Shown one piece after another: positions 6,160 through 14,376 of a stretch of 17,566 nucleotides of DNA (the stretch's first letter is position 1; the number at the start of each line of letters is the position of its first letter). The stretch covers positions 1-17,566 of the forward strand of contig JAHECM010000150.1 of NCBI GenBank assembly GCA_024641725.1, given 5' to 3'. The stretch is from Limnohabitans sp. GTDB taxonomy: Bacteria; Pseudomonadota; Gammaproteobacteria; Burkholderiales; Burkholderiaceae_C. The notes beneath the pieces are model-generated. The model worked only from the letters and a program-made list of their open reading frames with translations. It was not told where the DNA came from and searched no databases. A program made the translations under genes and the position numbers.

Positions 6160-7725
6160 GTGAGCCTCCTTCGATCCGCCTCCATCGTTTCCATTTTCAC
6201 GTTGGCCTCCCGCGTCACGGGATTGGCGCGTGAACTCCTGATGGCCTCCTTGTTTGGCGCCAGCGCGTGGACGGATGCTTTTAACGTGGCCTTTCGCATC
6301 CCCAATTTGTTTCGCCGCCTGTTTGCCGAGGGGGCCTTCAGTCAGGCCTTTGTCCCGGTGCTGGCGGCGACCCGCGCGGAGCACGGCGATGCTGCGACGC
6401 GCCAAGCCATTGACCATGTGGCGACCGCCTTGGCTTGGGTTTTGTTGCTCGTGTCCGTGCTGGGGGTGTTGGGCGCACCTTATTTGGTCTGGGCTTTGGC
6501 CAGTGGTTTTCAGCAAGAGGGCAAAGGCTTTGGCGCCGCTGTGCTGATGACGCGCTGGATGTTCCCCTACATCGCCTTCATGTCTTTGGTGGCGCTTTCG
6601 GCCGGCATTTTGAACACTTGGAAGCGTTTTGCCTTGCCAGCGGCCACACCGGTGCTGCTCAACGTGAGTGTGATCGCCGCGGCTTGGGCACTGGCACCGT
6701 GGCTGGAGCGGCAAGGGGTGCCGCCCATTTATGCCTTGCCTGTGGGCGTGATGTTGGGGGGCGCGTTGCAGTTGGCCGTGCAAATTCCAGCGCTGTCCAA
6801 ATTGGGCTTGTTGCCTCGCGTGGGCTGGCGCCCTCTGGCCCTGCGGGCGGCTTGGGCCGACAGCGCCACACGCCGCATTTTGCGGCTCATGGGGCCAGCT
6901 TTGCTGGGGGTGGGCGTGGCGCAAATTTCCTTGCTCATCAACACCCAGATCGCCTCACACCAAGCCGCTGGCAGTGTCAGTTGGCTCAGCTATGCAGACC
7001 GCTTGATGGAGTTCCCGACCGCCATGCTGGGGGTGGCTTTGGGGGTGGTGCTCATGCCCCAACTGGCGGCGGCCAAGGCTTCGGGCGATCCGGATCGTTA
7101 TTCGGCCATGCTCGACTGGGGCTTGCGTCTGGTGCTGTTGCTGGCCTTGCCCTGCGCGGCGGCCTTGCTGGTTTTTGCCCAGCCCTTGGTGACGGTGCTC
7201 TACCACTACGGCGCTTTCACAGACCGAGATGTGCAGCAAACCACCCTGTCCCTCACCGGCTATGGCGTGGGCTTGTTGGGCTTGGTGGCCATCAAGGTGC
7301 TGGCCCCTGGGTATTACGCCAGCCAAGACATCCGAACGCCCGTCAAGATCGCGGTGGTGGTGCTGGTGATCACGCAACTGCTGAACCTGTTGTTCGTGCC
7401 CTGGTTGGCCCATGCCGGCTTGGCTTTGTCCATTGGTCTGGGGGCCTTGGTGAATGCCTTGTGGCTGTTGCTCGGCTTGCTGCGCCGGGGCAGCTACATT
7501 GCGCAACCTGGCTGGCGCAAGTTTGCGCTGCAAGTGTTGCTGGCCACCGCAGCACTGACGGTGTTGCTCTGGGTCGCGGCCCATGGGCTGCCTTGGGTGG
7601 CGCTGCGCCAACAGGCGGGGCTGCGCATCGGTTGGATGGTGCTGGTGTTGCTGTCGTCAGCGCTGCTGTATTTCGGCTGCCTATGGGCGACGGGGCTTCG
7701 GCTCAAGGCCTTTCTCAAGCGTTGA
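6160..7725 (+). CDS. murJ: Lipid II flippase MurJ (MviN)
   Basis: An integral inner-membrane MOP-superfamily transporter that flips lipid II to the periplasm for peptidoglycan synthesis. The protein has 521 residues and many hydrophobic helices, as expected for the 14-helix family. The N-terminal signature SRVTGLARE, TDAFNVAFRIPNLFRRLFAE and GAFSQAFVPVLA is unmistakable. Starting at the GTG (6160) places Arg18, Arg24, Asp39 and Arg52 at the same numbers as the functionally important residues of E. coli MurJ; this is the main reason for choosing it over the in-frame ATG at 6082, whose 26 extra residues look unlike MurJ. There is no evident Shine-Dalgarno sequence. The SirB1-type gene follows after 13 bp and is probably co-transcribed. 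Confidence 0.95.
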   Translation: MSLLRSASIVSIFTLASRVTGLARELLMASLFGASAWTDAFNVAFRIPNLFRRLFAEGAFSQAFVPVLAATRAEHGDAATRQAIDHVATALAWVLLLVSVLGVLGAPYLVWALASGFQQEGKGFGAAVLMTRWMFPYIAFMSLVALSAGILNTWKRFALPAATPVLLNVSVIAAAWALAPWLERQGVPPIYALPVGVMLGGALQLAVQIPALSKLGLLPRVGWRPLALRAAWADSATRRILRLMGPALLGVGVAQISLLINTQIASHQAAGSVSWLSYADRLMEFPTAMLGVALGVVLMPQLAAAKASGDPDRYSAMLDWGLRLVLLLALPCAAALLVFAQPLVTVLYHYGAFTDRDVQQTTLSLTGYGVGLLGLVAIKVLAPGYYASQDIRTPVKIAVVVLVITQLLNLLFVPWLAHAGLALSIGLGALVNALWLLLGLLRRGSYIAQPGWRKFALQVLLATAALTVLLWVAAHGLPWVALRQQAGLRIGWMVLVLLSSALLYFGCLWATGLRLKAFLKR

Positions 7726-7738
7726 GCGTGCGGTTGCC

Positions 7739-8602
7739 ATGACGCTGCCCTTTGTGCCTGTGCCGTCGCCGCTTTCGTACTTTGCCAGTTTGGTGCAAAG
7801 CGACGACGAATTTCCTTTGCTGGAGGCGGCCGCCACGCTGGCCCACGACGATGATCCTGCGTTGGACGTGCAGCAGGTGCTGGACGATGTGGCCCGAATT
7901 TTGGCGCGCATACAAGCCTTGTTGCATCAGGAGTCCGATGCGCTGACCCGCTTGGCGATCTTGAACCAGGTGTTCTACAAAGACATGGGGTTTTCTCGCA
8001 ACGCCAACGACTTTTATGCGCCCAGCAACAGCCATGTGCATGCGGTGATTCGGACGCGTCGGGGCATTCCAGTGTCTTTGGCCGTGATCTGGCTGGAGCT
8101 GGCCCAAGGGCTGGGCTTGCAGGCACAGGGCATCTCATTTCCAGGACATTTTTTGGTCAAAGTGGCGCTGAGTGAAGGCTTGATCGTGATGAATCCCTCC
8201 ACCGGCGAGTCGCTGGGGGTGGACCAGTTGGCCGAGTTGCTGGCCCCGTACCGCGATGCTTCGGACGCCTTGTCCCCGGCGGACTTGGACGAAGGCGAAA
8301 CCCCCTTGGGCTTGTATTTACAGGCCAGTCCGCCTCGGGATGTGCTGGCCCGCATGCTGCGCAACCTCAAAGAAATCCACCGCGCCCAGCAAGACTGGCC
8401 GCGCCTGTTGGCGGTGCTCGACAGGTTGGTGATTTTGTTGCCCGATGTCCCAAGCGAACGCCGTGACCGGGGCCTGGTGCATGCCGAGCTAGGGCAGGCG
8501 GGGCCAGCGTTGGCTGATTTGCAAGCCTACCTGGAGGCCGAGCCCTTGGCCCCTGAACAGACGGCGTTGCTGGCGCGCATGAAGGCACTTGCCAGCGACT
8601 GA
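7739..8602 (+). CDS. SirB1-family protein (transglutaminase-like fold plus TPR-like C-terminus)
   Basis: A 287-residue soluble protein of the SirB1/YchA group. The family core is GFSRNANDFYAPSNSHVHAV (84-103), RTRRGIPVSLAVIWLELA and ISFPGHFLVK (132-141); the C-terminal part from about 200 is helical and TPR-like (LKEIHRAQQDWPRLLAVLDR, then ERRDRGLVHAELGQAGPALA). Family members are annotated as regulators or transglutaminase-like proteins, but the biochemical role is unsettled. The whole protein contains no cysteine, and Ser113 stands where a transglutaminase fold would place the nucleophile. ATG 7739 lies 13 bp after murJ; the longer reading from 7583 lies inside murJ and is rejected. It converges with purM, the two stop codons being 20 bp apart. 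Confidence 0.85.
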   Translation: MTLPFVPVPSPLSYFASLVQSDDEFPLLEAAATLAHDDDPALDVQQVLDDVARILARIQALLHQESDALTRLAILNQVFYKDMGFSRNANDFYAPSNSHVHAVIRTRRGIPVSLAVIWLELAQGLGLQAQGISFPGHFLVKVALSEGLIVMNPSTGESLGVDQLAELLAPYRDASDALSPADLDEGETPLGLYLQASPPRDVLARMLRNLKEIHRAQQDWPRLLAVLDRLVILLPDVPSERRDRGLVHAELGQAGPALADLQAYLEAEPLAPEQTALLARMKALASD

Positions 8603-8605
8603 ACG

Positions 8606-8629
8606 CCGCTGGCCGGACGCCATCAGCGG
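8606..8629. repeat. Short inverted repeat between convergent stops
   Basis: CCGCTG and CAGCGG flank a 12-nt loop in the 20-bp gap between the SirB1-type gene and purM, the right arm covering part of the purM stop codon. There is no T-run on either strand, so it is not a convincing intrinsic terminator. The two transcripts probably overlap in antisense or end by Rho. Confidence 0.3.
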
Positions 8630-9675
8630 ACGACGACTTGCTCGCCGCTGCCTTGGGGGGCAATCACGCCAATGCGGTACACCTGCTCACCGGCGGCGCG
8701 CAAGGTGGCCGCGCAGCTGTCGGCTTCGGCGGCATCCACCACCACCACCATTCCGATGCCGTTGTTGAAGGTGCGGTTCATTTCTGTGTCGTCGATGCCA
8801 GCGGTGGCCTGCAGCCATGCAAACAATTCGGTCTGCGGCCAGCTGCCTTTTTGCAGGTGGGCGGCCAGGCCTTCAGGCAGCACGCGGGGGATGTTTTCGA
8901 GCAAGCCGCCGCCGGTGATGTGGGCCAGGGCTTTGATGCCGGAGGCATTTTCGGTGCTCGGGTGTTTGGCCAAGGCGGCCAGCACATTCAGCACGTACAG
9001 GCGGGTCGGCTCCATCAGGGCTTGTTTGAAAGGTTTGCCATCCAGTGTGGTCGGGGCTTGGTCGCCAGCGCGCTCGATGCACTTGCGCACCAAACTGAAA
9101 CCGTTGGAATGCACACCGCTTGACGCCAGACCCAGCACCACGTCACCGGCCTTGACGTTCTGGCCTGTCAGGATTTTGGACTTTTCGACCGCACCGACGG
9201 CAAACCCGGCCAGGTCGTATTCGCCAGCGGGGTACATGCCGGGCATCTCGGCCGTTTCGCCGCCGATCAGGGCGCAGCCTGACAGCTCGCAGCCCTTGGC
9301 GATGCCACCCACCACCGCAGCGGCGGTGTCCACGTCCAGCTTGCCGCAGGCAAAGTAGTCGAGAAAGAACAGGGGCTCGGCGCCTTGCACCAGCACGTCG
9401 TTCACGCTCATAGCCACCAGGTCGATGCCCACGGTGTCGTGCATATTCCATTCAAACGCCAGCTTGAGCTTGGTGCCCACGCCGTCGGTGCCGCTCACCA
9501 GCACGGGTTCTTTGTAACGCTTGGGCACCTCAAACAGGGCGCCAAAACCACCGATGCCGGCCAGCACGCCTTCGCGCATGGTTTTCTTGGCCAAGGGTTT
9601 GATGCGTTCGACCAGCGCGTCGCCGGCAACGATGTCAACGCCGGCGTCTTTGTAGGAAAGGGGAGTTTGGCTCAT
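8623..9675 (-). CDS. purM: Phosphoribosylformylglycinamidine cyclo-ligase (AIR synthetase)
   Basis: It closes the imidazole ring of the purine precursor, converting FGAM to AIR with ATP. The 350-residue protein is of normal length. It starts MSQTPLSYKDAGVDIVAGD and shows SGTDGVGTKLKLA (61-73), GIDLVAMSVNDVLVQGAEPL, GGETAEMPGMYPAGEYDLAGF (from 138), GLASSGVHSNGFSL, AHITGGGLLENIPRVLP and FNNGIGMVVVV, all family motifs for ATP and substrate binding. ATG 9675 is fixed by the conserved N-terminus although no good Shine-Dalgarno sequence is seen. It is a single gene divergent from the permease-hda operon. Confidence 0.97.
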   Translation of the reverse strand: MSQTPLSYKDAGVDIVAGDALVERIKPLAKKTMREGVLAGIGGFGALFEVPKRYKEPVLVSGTDGVGTKLKLAFEWNMHDTVGIDLVAMSVNDVLVQGAEPLFFLDYFACGKLDVDTAAAVVGGIAKGCELSGCALIGGETAEMPGMYPAGEYDLAGFAVGAVEKSKILTGQNVKAGDVVLGLASSGVHSNGFSLVRKCIERAGDQAPTTLDGKPFKQALMEPTRLYVLNVLAALAKHPSTENASGIKALAHITGGGLLENIPRVLPEGLAAHLQKGSWPQTELFAWLQATAGIDDTEMNRTFNNGIGMVVVVDAAEADSCAATLRAAGEQVYRIGVIAPQGSGEQVVVR

Positions 9676-9829
9676 GGGGGTGGCCCGTGCAGGGCATTCA
9701 ATTAGGGACGAAGGGGCCCTGTAAACGGGGGGCAGACTAAAATCAGCCCTAATTTTAAGGGTTCACCCTGAACTTTCTTTTTCGCAACCTCTGTTTGAGT
9801 TGAATTTGCAAACCCCAAAGTCATTTTTC
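9676..9829. promoter_or_regulatory. Divergent control region between purM and the permease gene
   Basis: This 154-bp region changes from GC-rich to AT-rich at about 9737. TAAAAT (9738-9743) could be a -10 for the plus-strand operon, but no -35 matches it. CCCT and AGGG arms flank a T-rich loop (9748-9762), followed by GGGT-TC-ACCC. I find no recognisable PurR-type operator by eye. Promoters for both directions must lie here, but I cannot place them firmly. Confidence 0.3.
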
Positions 9830-10894
9830 ATGTCCCGATGGGTCTCTTGGCTCGGTGTGTCGGCGCTGTGCCTGGGGGTGTTGTGGCTGCTGGCCCCGGT
9901 GTTGGCACCGTTTGTGGTGGCCGCCGTGCTGGCCTATGTGCTGCACCCCTTGGTCTTGCGGCTTGAAGGCCTTGCCCCTTTGCCCCGCACCTTGGCTGTG
10001 GTTTTGGTCGAGTTGCTTGCCTTGTTGGCGCTGGCAGGCTTGTTTTTGCTGCTGGTGCCCGTGGTCTGGCGTGAATGGCCTCTGATCAAGCAGCAATTGC
10101 CCATGGTGTTGGACCGGCTGGGTGCCGCGCTTTCGCCGTGGTTGGCGCAGTGGGGCATCCCTTTGTCGCTGGACATGAGCGAGTTCAAAAGCGAGTTGTT
10201 GGCCTACCTCAGCGCCAACCGCGAAGATTGGTTCTCGCCCTTGCTGTCCTCGCTTAAATTGGGTGGCAGTCTGGCCTTGGCTGTGGCCGGTTATGCCGTT
10301 TTGGTGCCCGTAGCGCTGTTTTTCATGCTGAACGACTGGACGCGTTTGGTGCAGGCCAGCGTGCAGTGGGTGCCGCCGCGCTTGCGCGGGGCTTTTGACG
10401 GTTTCATGGGCGAATGCGACACCGTGCTGGGGGAATACCTGCGCGGGCAGTTGTTGGTCATGCTCTCCTTGGCCGTGTTTTATGCCGTGGGCCTGTCGCT
10501 GTTTGGCCTCGATCTGGCTTGGCCCATCGGTGTCTTCACCGGACTGGCGGTGTTCGTGCCTTACCTGGGATTCGGCGTGGGCTTGGTGCTGGCGCTGCTG
10601 GCGGGTTTGCTGCAATTTGCGCCCGGGCAAGCGGCCCTGATGGTGGCAGTGGTCTATGGCCTGGGCCAGATGGTGGAGAGTTTTGTGCTCACCCCTCGCC
10701 TGGTGGGTGAGCGCATTGGGCTGCACCCATTGGCCGTCATCTTGGCGTTGATGGCCTTTGGCCAGTTGCTGGGGTTTGTGGGGGTGCTGATCGCCTTGCC
10801 CGCCAGTGCGGTGCTGCTGGTGGCCTTGCGCAAACTGCGCCAGCAGTACCTGAACAGCCCTTTGTACAGCCAAGGTGGGCCTGACGCGCCATGA
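9830..10894 (+). CDS. AI-2E/PerM family membrane protein (putative permease)
   Basis: A multispanning inner-membrane protein of 354 residues. Hydrophobic segments begin at about residues 5, 24 and 55, then after a soluble loop (about 75-145) come further segments through the C-terminus. The family signature near the end is ESFVLTPRLVGERIGLHPLA, followed by a GQLLGFVGVLIALPASAVLL stretch. Members include the autoinducer-2 exporter TqsA and PerM; the substrate here is unknown. The start is uncertain: ATG 9830 is preferred, while an in-frame TTG at 9800 would add ten residues; neither has a clear ribosome site. Its stop overlaps the hda start as ATGA, so it heads the hda operon. Confidence 0.88.
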   Translation: MSRWVSWLGVSALCLGVLWLLAPVLAPFVVAAVLAYVLHPLVLRLEGLAPLPRTLAVVLVELLALLALAGLFLLLVPVVWREWPLIKQQLPMVLDRLGAALSPWLAQWGIPLSLDMSEFKSELLAYLSANREDWFSPLLSSLKLGGSLALAVAGYAVLVPVALFFMLNDWTRLVQASVQWVPPRLRGAFDGFMGECDTVLGEYLRGQLLVMLSLAVFYAVGLSLFGLDLAWPIGVFTGLAVFVPYLGFGVGLVLALLAGLLQFAPGQAALMVAVVYGLGQMVESFVLTPRLVGERIGLHPLAVILALMAFGQLLGFVGVLIALPASAVLLVALRKLRQQYLNSPLYSQGGPDAP

Positions 10895-11577
10895 AACAAA
10901 TGGCGCTCGACATTGGGCTGGCTTCTGCGCCCACGCTGTCCAACTTTTTTGCAGGTCCCAATGAATCGGTGCTTGATCACTTGAAGTTGTGGACTTCGGG
11001 GCGCACCCGTTCACCGGTTCCCAGCTATTTGTGGGGTGAAGCCGGGTCCGGCAAAACGCATTTGTTGCAGGCGGTGCATCTGGCTTTGACCGAGCAGGGT
11101 TTCGCTGTGGGGTGGCTGGATGCCCACACCATGGACCCGCCAGAATTTGAGGATGCCTGGGCGGTCGTGCTCATGGACGATGTGCACCTGTACAACGCAG
11201 AGCAGCAACATACCGCCTTCAACTGGTTTGTGAATGCAATCACTCCTCGCAGCGGCAGCCCTCGCTGGGTGCTGGCAGCAGGCGCCTTGCCGCCCGCCGA
11301 CTTGAAACTGCGTGAGGACCTGCGCACCCGGCTGGGCTGGGGTCATGTGAATGGCCTGCAGGTGCTCGACGAGGCTGCCCGACGCGCAGTGTTGCGCCAG
11401 CAGGCCGATGCCCGGGGACTGTTTTTGAGCGACGACCTGATGTCCTACATGCTCAAGCGCTTCTCGCGTGACTTGGGCAGCTTGGTGCAGTTGCTCGATC
11501 AATTAGACCATTACGCCTTGCAAACGCAGCGCGCCCTGACCATTCCGCTTGTGCGCTCCATGCTGGAAAACGAATGA
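10891..11577 (+). CDS. hda: DnaA regulatory inactivator Hda (DnaA-like AAA+ protein)
   Basis: With the DNA-loaded beta clamp, Hda stimulates hydrolysis of DnaA-bound ATP after initiation and so prevents re-replication. The 228 residues hold only the AAA+ part of DnaA and lack the DNA-binding domain IV, as expected for Hda. The N-terminal QMALDI (3-8) fits the clamp-binding hexapeptide. Walker A GEAGSGKT is at 49-56, Walker B VVLMDDVH at 92-99, an arginine-finger region LREDLRTRLGWG at 140-151, and a sensor-2-like KRFSRDLGSLVQLLDQLD near 189-206. ATG 10891 overlaps the permease stop by 4 bp (ATGA), and the HAD gene overlaps its own stop in the same way. Confidence 0.9.
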   Translation: MKQMALDIGLASAPTLSNFFAGPNESVLDHLKLWTSGRTRSPVPSYLWGEAGSGKTHLLQAVHLALTEQGFAVGWLDAHTMDPPEFEDAWAVVLMDDVHLYNAEQQHTAFNWFVNAITPRSGSPRWVLAAGALPPADLKLREDLRTRLGWGHVNGLQVLDEAARRAVLRQQADARGLFLSDDLMSYMLKRFSRDLGSLVQLLDQLDHYALQTQRALTIPLVRSMLENE

Positions 11578-12242
11578 ACCTTGCTCTGTTTGACCTCGAT
11601 CACACCTTGCTGCCACTGGACTCTGACCACACTTGGGGCGAATTCACCACCGAGCTGGGGTGGACCGATCCTGAGAATTTTCGCGCGCGCAACGACGCGT
11701 TTTATGCCCATTACCAGGCAGGCACGCTGGACATCCACGACTATGTGCGCTTTGCCACCCGGGCTACGCGAGAGCGTGGGGCCGTTGAGGCGGCCACAGC
11801 CCACGCCCGCTACATGGACGAGGTGATTCGCCCGCGCATTCGGCCCGAGGCGCTGGCGCTGGTACGATCGCACCAGCACGCGGGCGACACGGTCATGATC
11901 GTGACGGCCACCAACGAGTTCGTGACCCGACCGATTGCTCAAGCTTTTGGGGTGAACGAGCTGATTGCAGTAGAGCTCGAACGCGACGACGGCGGCTGGA
12001 TCACTGGGGAAATCTCAGGCACACCGTCTTTTCGCGAAGGCAAAGTCACCCGGGTCGAGCACTGGCTGACTGCGCGAGGTCTCGCCTGGGCGGATGTCCA
12101 GATGACTTTTTACTCCGACTCGATGAACGACCTGCCCTTGCTGGAAAAAGCCCAGCACCCGGTCGCCACCAACCCTGACAATCGATTGCGTCAATTGGCC
12201 ACTGAACGTGGTTGGCGCATCCTGGACCTGTTTCAAGAATGA
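11574..12242 (+). CDS. HAD-IB family phosphatase (SerB-like)
   Basis: A cytoplasmic phosphohydrolase of 222 residues. Motif I FDLDHT carries Asp7 (nucleophile) and Asp9; motif II is IVTAT with Thr111; Lys157 in GKVTR is the likely motif III; and motif IV YSDSMNDLPLL has Asp182 and Asp186. A helical cap of about 80-90 residues lies between motifs I and II, the subfamily IB arrangement shared with phosphoserine phosphatase. The substrate cannot be named: serB, a nucleotide or histidinol-phosphate role are all possible, and this type is usually left as HAD-IB hydrolase. It overlaps hda and pcnB by ATGA at each end and is therefore coupled to both. Confidence 0.88.
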   Translation: MNLALFDLDHTLLPLDSDHTWGEFTTELGWTDPENFRARNDAFYAHYQAGTLDIHDYVRFATRATRERGAVEAATAHARYMDEVIRPRIRPEALALVRSHQHAGDTVMIVTATNEFVTRPIAQAFGVNELIAVELERDDGGWITGEISGTPSFREGKVTRVEHWLTARGLAWADVQMTFYSDSMNDLPLLEKAQHPVATNPDNRLRQLATERGWRILDLFQE

Positions 12243-13819
12243 TCAAAAAATTCATCACCAAGCTTCTGGGCAAGCCAGCCAGCACCCGCCCTGACTTTGG
12301 TCGCCGCACCGAAGTGCCTGCCAGCGTGCACAAGATCAACCCCGATCTGGTGGACGAGCGTGCCGTGCAAGTGGTGCGCACACTGCAAGACGCGGGTTTT
12401 GAGGCCTACATTGTGGGCGGTGCCGTGCGCGACTTGTTGCTTGGCCTGCGCCCCAAAGACTTTGACGTGGCCACCGACGCCACGCCTGAGCAGGTCAAGG
12501 GCCTGTTTCGCCGTGCCTTCATCATTGGCCGGCGTTTTCGCATCGTGCATGTGGTGCATGGCCGAGGCCGTGACCACGAGGTGATCGAGGTCTCCACGTT
12601 CCGTGCTCACCTGGACAATGCGGCGGCCGAGCAAGTCAAAGGCAATGAGCGCACCAGCAAGCGCCAGCTCGAAGGCATGCAGCACGCAGTGGATTCGAGT
12701 GGCCGTGTGCTGCGCGACAACGTGTGGGGTCCACAAGACGAGGACGCCACACGCCGCGACTTCACGGTCAACGCGATGTATTACGACCCGCAGACACAGA
12801 TCGTGGTGGACTACCACGGCGGCATTCAAGATGCGAAAAAGCACACCCTGCGCATGATCGGTGACCCGCTGGCCCGCTACCGCGAAGACCCCGTGCGCAT
12901 CATCCGTGCCGTGCGTTTTGCGGCCAAACTCAGCCCGCTGGGCTTCAAGCTCGAATCCAAGACGGCCAAACCGCTGGTGACGGCCGCCGCCTTGCTGGCG
13001 GACGTGCCGCAAAGCCGTTTGTTTGACGAAATGCTCAAACTGCTGCAAACCGGCCATGCCTTGGCCTCCATTGCGCAGCTCAAGGGCTTGGGGCTGGCCA
13101 CAGGCATTTACCCCTTGCTGGACGTGGTGGTCGAGCGTGCGGAGAGCGAATTCGTCAAGGCGGCCTTGGCCGACACCGACCGCCGCGTGGGTGAAGGCAA
13201 GCCGGTGGCCCCCAGCTTTTTACTGGCCTGCGTCTTGTGGGCCGACGTGCGCGATGGCTGGGCGCAGCGCCTGGCGCGCAAGGCACACCCGTTCCCAGCC
13301 TTGCAAGACGCGATCGACGAGGTGTTTGACGCCCGCATCGGCGATGTGTCTGGGCGCGGCAAACTCGCCGCCGACATGCGCGAGATCTGGATGATGCAGC
13401 CGCGCTTTGAAAAACGCGTGGGCAGCACCCCGTTTGGCATGGTGGAGCAGCCGCGCTTCAGGGCCGGCTTCGACTTTTTGCGCTTGCGCGCCGATGTGCA
13501 AGAGGTAGACATCCGCCTGGCCGATTGGTGGCAGGAGTTCAGCCAAGCCGACGACGCTGCGCGCGAAGACCTGGTGCAGCAAGCCCGCGCCGAGCAAGCG
13601 CCCAAACCCCGTGTGCGCCGTGCGCCCAAGTCGGCCTCGGCGGAGCCCCGTCAGGCCGAGTCTGCCGATGGCTCCAGCCCCACCGGATCGGTTGACTCGG
13701 GTGGGGCAGCCGATGGTGACGCCTTTGGTGCAGACGATGCTCCCAAAAAACGCCGTCGCCGCCGCCGCAAGCCTGCCGGTGGTGATGCCGGTGCTGCGAG
13801 CGACGGCCTCAGCGAATAA
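12239..13819 (+). CDS. pcnB: Poly(A) polymerase I
   Basis: It adds 3' poly(A) tails to RNA, marking transcripts and antisense RNAs for degradation. The 526 residues begin at the ATG overlapping the HAD stop (ATGA). The nucleotidyltransferase head shows GGAVRDLLLG (60-69) and the catalytic DFDVATDA (Asp74, Asp76), then RRFRIVHVVHG and RRDFTVNAMYYD; DPVRIIRAVRFAAKLSPLGF marks the neck. This, with its length, separates it from the related CCA-adding enzyme. The last 70 or so residues are low-complexity, Ala/Gly/Ser-rich, with a seven-residue run of Lys/Arg (KKRRRRRRK), likely disordered and RNA-binding. folK follows after 5 bp. Confidence 0.94.
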   Translation: MIKKFITKLLGKPASTRPDFGRRTEVPASVHKINPDLVDERAVQVVRTLQDAGFEAYIVGGAVRDLLLGLRPKDFDVATDATPEQVKGLFRRAFIIGRRFRIVHVVHGRGRDHEVIEVSTFRAHLDNAAAEQVKGNERTSKRQLEGMQHAVDSSGRVLRDNVWGPQDEDATRRDFTVNAMYYDPQTQIVVDYHGGIQDAKKHTLRMIGDPLARYREDPVRIIRAVRFAAKLSPLGFKLESKTAKPLVTAAALLADVPQSRLFDEMLKLLQTGHALASIAQLKGLGLATGIYPLLDVVVERAESEFVKAALADTDRRVGEGKPVAPSFLLACVLWADVRDGWAQRLARKAHPFPALQDAIDEVFDARIGDVSGRGKLAADMREIWMMQPRFEKRVGSTPFGMVEQPRFRAGFDFLRLRADVQEVDIRLADWWQEFSQADDAAREDLVQQARAEQAPKPRVRRAPKSASAEPRQAESADGSSPTGSVDSGGAADGDAFGADDAPKKRRRRRRKPAGGDAGAASDGLSE

Positions 13820-13824
13820 ACCCC

Positions 13825-14298
13825 ATGCCACGCGAGCCCGTGACCGCTTTTGTGGCCCTGGGAGCCAATTTGGGTGACGCACAGCAAGCGGTGCGTGGGG
13901 CTTTTCACGCGCTGGCGCAGTTGCCCCAGACGCAACTCACTGGCCAATCATTTCTGTATCGCACGGCCCCCCACGAGGCCCAGGGGCCTGATTTCATCAA
14001 CGCGGTGGCCCGCATCGAAACGCGCTTGACTGCCCCGCAATTGCTGGACGCCTTGCAAGCGTTGGAGTTGCAGGCCGGACGCGAGCGCCCCTATGTGAAC
14101 GCTCCGCGCACCCTGGACTTGGATGTGTTGCTGTATGGCGACGCCCACATCGACAGCCGCAGGCTCACCGTGCCGCATCCGCGTCTGTGGGAGCGGGCTT
14201 TTGTGTTGCACCCTTTGGCCGATGTGGCCCGAGATCGCGTCACGGCCCAGGCGCTGGCCAAGGTGCATGGGCAGGTGATCGAGAGGCTGCCAGACTGA
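13825..14298 (+). CDS. folK: 2-amino-4-hydroxy-6-hydroxymethyldihydropteridine pyrophosphokinase (HPPK)
   Basis: It transfers pyrophosphate from ATP to 6-hydroxymethyl-dihydropterin, the step before dihydropteroate synthase in folate synthesis. The 157-residue length fits a stand-alone HPPK. VALGANLGD (10-18) is the N-terminal motif. PRTLDLDVLLYGD (94-106) holds the Mg-binding Asp98 and Asp100, and LTVPHPRLWERAFVLHPL is the conserved C-terminal stretch. The start ATG 13825 lies 5 bp after the pcnB stop, so it closes the operon that begins with the permease. No intrinsic terminator is obvious within 50 bp downstream. Confidence 0.95.
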   Translation: MPREPVTAFVALGANLGDAQQAVRGAFHALAQLPQTQLTGQSFLYRTAPHEAQGPDFINAVARIETRLTAPQLLDALQALELQAGRERPYVNAPRTLDLDVLLYGDAHIDSRRLTVPHPRLWERAFVLHPLADVARDRVTAQALAKVHGQVIERLPD

Positions 14299-14376
14299 CA
14301 GCGTGCGGCCCATGCGCATGCGCCTGGTCTTTGACTTGTTTTCCTGAATGCCGGTCCTGGCGGAGCAAGTTTGGGG

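Noticed and set aside
6435..7742. Long plus-strand open frame (435 codons) in another frame of murJ
   Set aside because: It overlaps nearly all of murJ and its translation is Gly/Ala/Arg-rich without membrane helices or known motifs; a frame shadow.
9821..11014. Minus-strand open frame opposite the permease (397 codons)
   Set aside because: Its Gln/His-rich translation is the complement of Leu/Val codons of a membrane protein. No ribosome site or homology is evident.
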